Shown here in pieces: positions 58,372 to 64,000 of a DNA stretch of 64,000 nt. Under the pieces are notes generated by a model that was not told the origin of the DNA, searched no databases, and saw only the letters and a list, made by a program, of their open reading frames with translations. This DNA is from Hydrogenophaga sp. SL48 (GTDB lineage: Bacteria > Pseudomonadota > Gammaproteobacteria > Burkholderiales > Burkholderiaceae_C): contig NZ_CP063400.1 in assembly GCF_021729865.1 (NCBI RefSeq), positions 2,728,001-2,792,000 on the forward strand. Direction: 5' to 3'. The position numbers and the translations under genes were made by a program. The first letter of the stretch is position 1, and each line of letters starts with the position of its first letter.

Positions 58372-58457
58372 TCCCTACGCTGGCACAACCCAGATCAGGT
58401 GAGAGGGGTATTTCTCAGCCGCTGCCCGCATCGCTGCGGGTGGTGGGCACCCCCGGT
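58372..58457 (-). promoter_or_regulatory. TPP (thi-box) riboswitch
   Basis: On the minus strand GGGGTGCCC, GCTGAGAAATACCCC, ACCTGATCTGGGTTGTGCCAG and GCGTAGGGA appear in order, the conserved thi-box core (CTGAGA, ACCTGATCT, GCGTAGGGA). It lies about 86-170 bp upstream of the thiB start and would repress the thiamine importer when thiamine pyrophosphate is abundant. Confidence 0.95.
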
Positions 58458-58467
58458 GAAGCTGCGG

Positions 58468-58473
58468 ATTGTA
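58468..58473 (-). promoter_or_regulatory. candidate -10 of the thiBPQ promoter
   Basis: TACAAT on the minus strand, 10 bp before the riboswitch, so transcription would begin at its 5' edge. The -35 region is not clear. Confidence 0.4.
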
Positions 58474-58628
58474 GTCGTCGCTCATCCCTTTTTTGGAGAG
58501 AGGGGCCGTGTCCACCACCGGCTGCAGGCCAAGAAGCCCCACGGGCTTTACCTATACTTCCAGTAGGCCTATCGGTGTACACAACCGGGGGCCGTTTGTC
58601 ATGGCCGAAAAACATCAAGGAGGTGTGT

Positions 58629-59345
58629 GTGCATGAATTCCCTTTTCACCGCTGGGGCCGAGTGGCCTGCATCGTTGCCGTCTGGGGGCCGCTGATGGCC
58701 TGCCAACCCACCGCGCCCACCGGGCAGCCAACCGGCACTTCCGCCACCACCGCACAGGCCACGGGGGCGCAGAAGAACGACAAGTCGGAGCAGGCGCATC
58801 TGTTCAAGGTCAATCCCTCGCCCAAACAGGTGTTCGAGGTCGAGTTCGAGATTCACGATGCGCCGGGGCCGTTGATGGCGGTACGGGGAAGCGCTGGTTA
58901 CAGCGCGACGCAGGCCCCCAACTGCACCTTCGTCACCAATGCCTGGGCTGGCACCTGGGGCACACCGTTCAAAGGTCTGAGCTTGCCCGTCACACCCATG
59001 GGGCCCAATCGCTTTGTGATGACGGTGGCGCTGGACGGCATGCTGGACGAGGACTACTACGGCAAGGGCGTTTGCCGTTGGAAGATGGGCGGCGCGGGAG
59101 CGGGTTTCGCTGCCAGCGCGGCGGAGGAAGACACCCAATATGGCTTGTCACTGGACGCAAAGGAGTTCGTGGACGGCGCCACATACCGGAAGTACTACTG
59201 GAAAGGCAATTACCCTCAAAGAAAGACGAAAAACGAATCTGGCATTCCCTCGAGCTCCGCTGGTGTTTCCAAGCCTGAAGACCTCTTGCCCGGTTTTCGT
59301 GAAAACGTCTTCTCTATCACCGCCAAAGTGCGGGTCAAGCCATGA
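58629..59345 (+). CDS. putative X-Tfi immunity lipoprotein of an X-T4SS effector
   Basis: This 238-residue protein has a lipoprotein signal ending PLMAC, near residue 19, then a Thr/Ala/Gln-rich stretch (APTGQPTGTSATTAQATGAQ) and a soluble domain (QVFEVEFEIHDAPGPLMA). The start is GTG 58629 after AAGGAGGT. It lies just before, and overlaps by ATGA, a lipase with an XVIPCD-like tail. Lipoproteins in this position are typical immunity proteins (X-Tfi) for Xanthomonas-type T4SS toxins. The soluble domain has no family I recognise. The immunity role is inferred from position, lipobox and overlap. Confidence 0.65.
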   Translation: MHEFPFHRWGRVACIVAVWGPLMACQPTAPTGQPTGTSATTAQATGAQKNDKSEQAHLFKVNPSPKQVFEVEFEIHDAPGPLMAVRGSAGYSATQAPNCTFVTNAWAGTWGTPFKGLSLPVTPMGPNRFVMTVALDGMLDEDYYGKGVCRWKMGGAGAGFAASAAEEDTQYGLSLDAKEFVDGATYRKYYWKGNYPQRKTKNESGIPSSSAGVSKPEDLLPGFRENVFSITAKVRVKP

Positions 59346-60709
59346 GTATCAGCAGCCAGCAATACGCGGATCTGTCGTTTCGCGTCTATCGAAGTACGCC
59401 CGCCCGAAGCTACGCGCGCGCCGATGATTCAGCTCCTTCTGTCGAGTCGGGTGACGTGAAGTTCTACATTCGCGCTCATGTGGACAACCCAAGGACCGGT
59501 TACCAGGGCACCATTTACCAGCGCAGGGACACCGGGGAACTCGTGGTTGCCCACCGAGGCACCGAATTCGACCGCGAAGCCTTCAAGGACGGCGCACTGG
59601 CCGACGGCGGCATGGTGCTCAATCGCTCCAATCTTCAAGCCGACGATGCGATTGCCTTGACACGTCAAGCCATCAATCTGGCCAAAGAAGACCAAGGCGA
59701 CGGTTACCCTTCCGGCCCCGTCACCACCACCGGCCACTCCCTCGGCGGCACGCTCGCCCAGGTCAGCGCCCACCATTTCGACCTCAAGGGCGAGACCTTC
59801 AACGCCTATGGCGCCGCCAGCCTGGGGCGGCGCATTCCCGAGGGCGGGCACTCGGTGATCAACCACATGATGGCAGGTGACGCCGTGAGTGCCGCCAGCC
59901 CCCACTTCGGCGAAACCCGCATCTACGCCCGGCAACAGGAGGTCGATACGCTGCTGGCCAAGGGTTACGACAACAAGACCCACTGGAGCGACCCGCTGCG
60001 CCCCTATTCCCCCGCGCTCTGGGCCGCGGGCATGACGCCGCCGAGCACCCTCAGCGCGGCGGTGGCCATGGGGGGCAGCCACAGCATGCACCACTTCGTG
60101 GGCGTCGATGCCGCAGGCCAGCCCGACCGCTCCATCCTGGACGATCCGCAGGCCCGCAGCCTGGCGCAGCAACAGTCGGTGCAGATCGGCGAGTACCGCC
60201 ACGACGTGCGCCAGATGCGCGGCGTGTTGACCGCCGTGTCTCGCGGCCTGGACGGCAACGTCAAAGACGCCATCGACACGATTCGCGGCCCGCACGACCC
60301 GGGTGAGCCCTCGCAGCGCGACCGCAAGGGTGCCTCGCTCGACCCGACGGCCCTGCCTCAGGGGTCGCGCCAGTTGCTCGACGACAGCCGCGACCATGTG
60401 CAGCGGCTGGCTCAGCAACACGGACTGCCGTGGGACCAGGGTCTGGAGAACACGGTCCACGCACTGGCGCAAAAGGGCTCGGAAGCGGGCCTGCATCGCA
60501 TCACCCACCTCAAGGTGGACGGCGGGCAGATCCGCTTCGCCGAGCAAGACGGCCTGACCCTGAAAGAGGCCCGGATCGATGCCCGGCAGGCGGCCAACAC
60601 GCCTGCGGACGGGTCGGTGCAGCGCCTGGCCACGGCCCCGACGCCCGATGCCCAGGCGGTGGCGCACGCAGACATGTCCTCACGCGCACCGGCCATGAGC
60701 CGGGGCTGA
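59342..60709 (+). CDS. putative lipase toxin with C-terminal XVIPCD-like T4SS secretion domain
   Basis: This 455-residue protein has no signal peptide. Its N-terminal half is a class-3-type lipase domain: GHSLGGTLAQ with Ser133, MMAGDAVSA with Asp180, and a SHSMHHF segment with His247, 250 or 251. From about residue 345 the sequence matches the X-T4SS signal domain: a QGLENTVHALAQKGSEAGL-like helix, RITHLKVDGGQIRFAEQDG, then DARQAANTPADGSVQRL, where canonical XVIPCD has TAQAxxTPVEQS. Such effectors kill rivals. The toxic activity is inferred. Confidence 0.72.
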   Translation: MSISSQQYADLSFRVYRSTPARSYARADDSAPSVESGDVKFYIRAHVDNPRTGYQGTIYQRRDTGELVVAHRGTEFDREAFKDGALADGGMVLNRSNLQADDAIALTRQAINLAKEDQGDGYPSGPVTTTGHSLGGTLAQVSAHHFDLKGETFNAYGAASLGRRIPEGGHSVINHMMAGDAVSAASPHFGETRIYARQQEVDTLLAKGYDNKTHWSDPLRPYSPALWAAGMTPPSTLSAAVAMGGSHSMHHFVGVDAAGQPDRSILDDPQARSLAQQQSVQIGEYRHDVRQMRGVLTAVSRGLDGNVKDAIDTIRGPHDPGEPSQRDRKGASLDPTALPQGSRQLLDDSRDHVQRLAQQHGLPWDQGLENTVHALAQKGSEAGLHRITHLKVDGGQIRFAEQDGLTLKEARIDARQAANTPADGSVQRLATAPTPDAQAVAHADMSSRAPAMSRG

Positions 60710-60912
60710 ACACCCCCACCCGGCGGCGGCGCCGCCATGCGCTGCATGCCTTGACACCCGTGGTACCGTGGTCAGCGCCCGCCACCGCCGCGGGCCACCC
60801 GCGAGATCGCCTCCTCGGCCCCGCATGCCCGTGCCCGTGGTTTCCATGGAAGCGCTGTGCCCGTTCGATCAGAACCGTTTCACAACGCCACCCACCATGA
60901 AGACCACCCCCC

Positions 60913-61575
60913 ATGCACGGCTACCAGGTCAAGCACCAGACCATCACCATCGGCGGCTGGGACTACGCCATCCGCTCCCTGCTCGACAAACAGCAATACG
61001 CCGACCCCCAGGGGGCCGCTGAAGACGCGGGCATGGACGCCTCGGGCTGGCCGCTGTTCGGCCAGGTCTGGCCCTCGGCGCGCGTGCTGGCGCTGCTCAT
61101 GCACAGCCACGCGATCGCCGGCAAACGCATCCTGGAAATCGGGGCCGGCCTGGCGCTGGCCAGTCTGGTGATCCACCGGCGAGAGGGCGATGTGACGGTG
61201 ACCGACTGGCACCCGCTGACCGGGGCCTTTCTGCACGAGAACCTGCAGGCCAACGGCCTGGGCCCGCTGCCCTGCGAGGCCGGCAACTGGGCGCTCGACG
61301 ACGCCGACGGCGCCAGCGGTCTGGGCCGCTTCGACCTGATCATCGGCAGCGACGTGCTCTACGAGCGCCAGCAGCCGGCGCAGCTCGCGCGCTTCATTGA
61401 CCAGCACGCCACCCCGGACGCCCGGGTGCTCATCGTCGACCCGGACCGCAGCAACCGCAGCGCCTTCTGCCGGGCCATGGCCGCGCTGGGCTACCGCCTG
61501 AGCATGACGCCCGCCGAGACCCGGCTCGAAAGCGGCGAGGCCTACAAAGGGCGCCTGCTTCGGTTCAGGCGCTGA
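60913..61575 (+). CDS. METTL21-like class I SAM-dependent methyltransferase
   Basis: This 220-residue methyltransferase has the SAM core LEIGAGLALASLVIHR (residues 76-91) and a VTVTDWHP acidic strand. LGRFDLIIGSDVLYE resembles the D-V-x-Y-E motif of METTL21/lysine-methyltransferase-like proteins. The substrate is probably a protein, but bacterial members are not well known. ATG 60913 begins MHGYQVKHQTITIGGWDY. It follows the lipase by 203 bp and is closed by a bidirectional hairpin terminator. Confidence 0.85.
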   Translation: MHGYQVKHQTITIGGWDYAIRSLLDKQQYADPQGAAEDAGMDASGWPLFGQVWPSARVLALLMHSHAIAGKRILEIGAGLALASLVIHRREGDVTVTDWHPLTGAFLHENLQANGLGPLPCEAGNWALDDADGASGLGRFDLIIGSDVLYERQQPAQLARFIDQHATPDARVLIVDPDRSNRSAFCRAMAALGYRLSMTPAETRLESGEAYKGRLLRFRR

Positions 61576-61608
61576 ACGCCCACGGCCCCACGGGGCCTGA
61601 AAACACAA

Positions 61609-61630
61609 AAAGGCCCTTGCGGGCCTTTGT
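61609..61630. terminator. bidirectional intrinsic terminator
   Basis: AAAGGCCC (61609-61616), loop TTGC, GGGCCTTT (61621-61628). Perfect stem, A-tract on one side and T on the other, between convergent genes. Confidence 0.9.
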
Positions 61631-61660
61631 CGTCCGACCGCGAAGGTCGGGGAACGGCGA

Positions 61661-61831
61661 TCAGCCGCCCTTGCTCGGGCGCTTGCCGGGGTTTTTCTTG
61701 GAGCGGGTGGCGACACCACGCTCCAGGCTCACGCGCTGGCCACGGCCGCCGATGGGCTGCGCCATGCCGGGCATGGGAGTGGGACGGGGAGTGGCTTTGC
61801 GGTCGGCTTCGGTGACGATTTTGTTGCCCAT
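61661..61831 (-). CDS. 56-residue small basic protein of unknown function
   Basis: The frame reads MGNKIVTEADRKATPRPTPM, then GMAQPIGGRGQRVSLERGVATRSKKN and ends GKRPSKGG. It is very basic and has no membrane segment. ATG 61831 has a weak GGAA upstream. It could bind nucleic acid, but no family is assigned. It lies between the terminator and the transglutaminase gene on the same strand. A start codon with a tidy composition argues that it is real. Confidence 0.6.
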   Translation of the reverse strand: MGNKIVTEADRKATPRPTPMPGMAQPIGGRGQRVSLERGVATRSKKNPGKRPSKGG

Positions 61832-61947
61832 GACGGTTCCAGAGAGAAAAGTTGAAAACCCCTTATTAGGCCACAGGCGCGGCCCTGGCCTGGCGCCGAC
61901 GGACGGGCGGAGGCGGCCCGCCCGTCGCTGCGCGGCCCCGGGGAGGG

Positions 61948-62829
61948 TCAGAAGCTGGTGTGCCAGCCGCTGTCGGTGGACAGCGCTTCGGTGCGGTGCA
62001 CCGGCATCTGCCAGCCGTTCTGCGGGTTCTCCTGGGCCGAGATGTCGATGACCGGCGCCTGCGCCTGCACCCCGCCGAAGATGGTCGCGAACGAGGCATC
62101 GGCCGCATCGCGCCCGGTGCCGATGCGCACGAAGCCCATGGGAATCGCGGTGCCGGAGGGGTCGAACAGGTACCAGCGGTGGCCGAGGTAGACCTCGACA
62201 TAGGCGTGGAAATCGGTCGGGCCCAGGGCCGGGTCCGCGCCGTAGTCGATCGCGGTGGTGAAACGCGCCGGGATGTTGAGCGCGCGGCACATCGTGATCA
62301 TGAGGTGGGCGAAATCGCGGCACACGCCCTTGTGGTCGTTCAGGGTGTCCAGCGCCGAGGTCATGGAGTTGCTGGTGTTGGACTCGAACGTGACCTGGCT
62401 CTGCACCCAGTCCTTGATCGCCAGCACGCGGCCATAGCCCTGCGGCATCTGCCCGAACAGCGAGTTGGCCAGCGCGGTGACGCAGTCCGACTGGCAATAG
62501 CGGCTGGGGTAGATGTAGAGCAGCGCGTCGGTGGGCAGCTGGGCCACGGGGGTCTCGAACACGGTCTCGGGTGCGGCCTCGTGGTGCCGGATGTCCAGCG
62601 TGGCGCGGTAACGCACCTGCAGCGGGCCCGCGCCGGCCGTCAGGCGCAGGGTGCGGTTGCGTGTGGCGGCGTCGGTGTGCATGACCAGGGGCACGGGCTG
62701 GCTGACCTGCAGCTCTTCCCAGACCACGGTCTGCTGCGGCGAGAGCGCCGCCTGGATGTTGAAGATGAAGTCCGCCGAGGGCGGGTTGACCGTGTAGTTC
62801 AGGTCGATGGCGAGGTGGATGCGGACCAT
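61948..62829 (-). CDS. transglutaminase-like family protein
   Basis: This 293-residue protein has an N-terminal beta-rich domain of about 120 residues and a transglutaminase-like core: NDHKGVCRDFAHLMITMCRAL (Cys about residue 185), TDFHAYVEVYL (His) and YLFDPSGTAI (Asp). It resembles predicted cysteine proteases that accompany bacterial ATP-grasp or peptide-ligase genes, though none is nearby. ATG 62829 begins MVRIHLAIDLNYTV. The upstream extension crosses unlikely sequence. It is divergent from the FtsX-like gene. Confidence 0.88.
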   Translation of the reverse strand: MVRIHLAIDLNYTVNPPSADFIFNIQAALSPQQTVVWEELQVSQPVPLVMHTDAATRNRTLRLTAGAGPLQVRYRATLDIRHHEAAPETVFETPVAQLPTDALLYIYPSRYCQSDCVTALANSLFGQMPQGYGRVLAIKDWVQSQVTFESNTSNSMTSALDTLNDHKGVCRDFAHLMITMCRALNIPARFTTAIDYGADPALGPTDFHAYVEVYLGHRWYLFDPSGTAIPMGFVRIGTGRDAADASFATIFGGVQAQAPVIDISAQENPQNGWQMPVHRTEALSTDSGWHTSF

Positions 62830-63023
62830 GGGGATCACCGTAAAAAAGTGGGGGCTGCAAGGGCAGCGCGGTGGCGCGCTGGGTGGGCGGTGAGCTCCCC
62901 GGCAAGAGGAGAAGCATCTTAAGTGCGGTGCTCCCGGGCGTCGGTGCGCTGTCGAACGCACCGCACGGCCCGGGCATTCACCGGTCGGATCGCCAGACGG
63001 ACGGATGGGCTTAAGCTCAAACC

Positions 63024-64000
63024 ATGCGCGCGCTGTTGACCACTTTTTCGATGCAAGAACTGCGCCACCACCCCTGGCGCAACGCCTCGGCGGTGGTCGC
63101 GGTGACGCTGGGTGTGGCGCTCGCGCTCGCGGTGCAGTTGATCAACGCCTCGGCCCTGGCCGAGTTCGCGGGCGCGGTGAGTGCGGTCAACGGCCAGCCC
63201 GACCTGGAGCTGCGCGCGCGCCAGGGCGATCTCGACGACGCGCTGCTGGAGCGGGTGAACGCCGCGCCGGGCGTGGCCCTGGCCAGCCCGGTGCTGGAGG
63301 CGACCACCTCCTTGCGCGGCGCTGGAGACCAGCGCATGGTGGTGCGGCTGGTGGGGGTGGACGCGCTCTCGGTCGCCGGTGTGTCGCCCGCGCTGATGCC
63401 GGTGCCCACACCCGGCGCCGATGCTTCGGGCGAACGGCGGTTCGACCTGTTTGCGCCCGACGCCGTGTTCCTCAACCCCGCGGCACGGCAGTCCCTCGCC
63501 GCAGGTGGCCCTGCGCCCGCAACGGTGGCCGTGCAAAGCGGGCTGGGGTTTCAGACCCTGCGCATCGCCGGCACGGTCAACGCACCCGGCGGGCCGCTGC
63601 TGGTGATGGACGTGGCCGCCGCGCAGCAGCTGATGGGCCGTGTCGGCGCGCTCTCTCGCATCGACCTGCGGCTGCAGGCAGGCACCACCGCCGAGGGCCT
63701 GCTGCAGGCGCTGGCCCTGCCGCCCCACGTGGTCGCGCAACGGCCCGAGCAGGCCGGCCAGCGCGCGGACAGCCTCTCGCGCGCCTACCGGGTCAACCTC
63801 ACGGTGCTGGCGCTGGTGGCGCTGTTCACAGGCGGGTTTCTGGTGTTTTCGGTGCTCTCGCTCTCGGTGGCGCGGCGCCAGCAGCAGTTCGCGCTGCTGG
63901 GTGTGCTGGGCCTGTCGGCGCCGGAGCGCCTGCGCCTGGTGCTGGCCGAGTCGGCGATCCTGGGCCTGATCGGCAGTGCGCTGGGCGTGGCGCTGGGCAC
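63024..64000 (+). CDS. FtsX-like ABC transporter permease (N-terminal part, cut by window edge)
   Basis: The open frame starts ATG 63024 and runs 325 codons to the edge. MRALLTTFSMQELRHHPWRNASAVVAVTLGVALALAVQL is the typical first segment with cytoplasmic Arg-rich head. A periplasmic MacB-like domain follows and FtsX segments (LTVLALVALFTGGFLVFSVLSLSVARR) begin at about residue 265. It is of the YbbP/LolC type; its ATPase is not in the window. The C-terminus is missing only because the window ends. Confidence 0.85.
   Translation, partial: MRALLTTFSMQELRHHPWRNASAVVAVTLGVALALAVQLINASALAEFAGAVSAVNGQPDLELRARQGDLDDALLERVNAAPGVALASPVLEATTSLRGAGDQRMVVRLVGVDALSVAGVSPALMPVPTPGADASGERRFDLFAPDAVFLNPAARQSLAAGGPAPATVAVQSGLGFQTLRIAGTVNAPGGPLLVMDVAAAQQLMGRVGALSRIDLRLQAGTTAEGLLQALALPPHVVAQRPEQAGQRADSLSRAYRVNLTVLALVALFTGGFLVFSVLSLSVARRQQQFALLGVLGLSAPERLRLVLAESAILGLIGSALGVALG

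Noticed and set aside
57117..59345. 742-codon plus-strand frame across thiB antisense, riboswitch and lipoprotein
   Set aside because: Only the last 238 codons are real; the rest is antisense to thiB and crosses the TPP riboswitch.
60710..60912. TTGACA-like promoter before the methyltransferase gene
   Set aside because: TTGACA is present near 60750 but no convincing -10 element follows at the right spacing.

Overview
The window looks like chromosomal DNA of a high-GC betaproteobacterium, most likely family Comamonadaceae (Hydrogenophaga-like). This is judged from codon use and gene content (a Bug-type solute receptor, a cysTWA sulfate locus, an ssu-type sulfonate locus, grpE-dnaK-dnaJ) and from short palindromic repeats of the kind common in that family. 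It is gene-dense and mostly housekeeping or transport. I saw no rRNA, tRNA, CRISPR array, insertion sequence or phage block.

Layout. 0-6 kb: a catabolic cluster (Bug receptor, tannase/feruloyl-esterase lipoprotein, flavin reductase, acyl-CoA dehydrogenase, MarR regulator). 6.2-7.4 kb: an HxlR-type regulator with a clear operator and leader hairpin, and an FAH-family hydrolase. 7.5-11.4 kb: grpE-dnaK-dnaJ with sigma-32-like promoters, a perfect DnaA box in the dnaK promoter and two hairpin terminators. 11.5-13.7 kb: small enzymes and an antitoxin whose toxin is only a remnant. 13.7-19.8 kb: a decayed ligase-associated DNA-repair locus. The exonuclease and ATP-dependent ligase are intact, the helicase is absent, and pdeM lacks its 5' part and sits behind an unrelated LysR/EamA/GST block. 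19.8-21.6 kb: an AT-richer patch with an AbiV-like HEPN gene and a DUF7002/ART-like gene, each followed by an attC-like palindrome that contains its stop codon. This resembles two integron gene cassettes without an integrase. 21.6-28.4 kb: an ABC exporter of the LolD/FtsX type, a CPBP protease, a gamma-glutamyltransferase-like enzyme and small genes. 28.5-32 kb: an Mla-type lipid transporter operon.

32-50.4 kb is largely sulfur acquisition: cysA-cysW-cysT-sbp with an accessory hydrolase; a polar amino-acid ABC operon followed by a homocysteine S-methyltransferase; an aliphatic sulfonate/sulfate-ester ABC system with two permeases; a TauD-type dioxygenase and a flavin-dependent monooxygenase; a CysB-like regulator; ssuF- and ssuE-like genes; and a second sulfate-binding protein. 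50.6-54.7 kb holds an RNA-processing MBL protein, a lytic transglycosylase and small proteins. 54.8-58.5 kb is a thiBPQ thiamine importer controlled by a TPP riboswitch. 58.6-60.7 kb holds a probable immunity lipoprotein overlapping a lipase with a C-terminal region resembling the XVIPCD signal of Xanthomonas-type T4SS killing effectors. The rest is a methyltransferase, a small basic protein, a transglutaminase and the start of an FtsX-like permease cut by the window edge.

Two repeat families recur. One is a roughly 75-105 bp double-hairpin element, placed directly after stop codons at four or five loci and found once inside a coding sequence. The other is a CCTGTCGAAGGG-type palindrome cluster that forms part of the exonuclease C-terminus.
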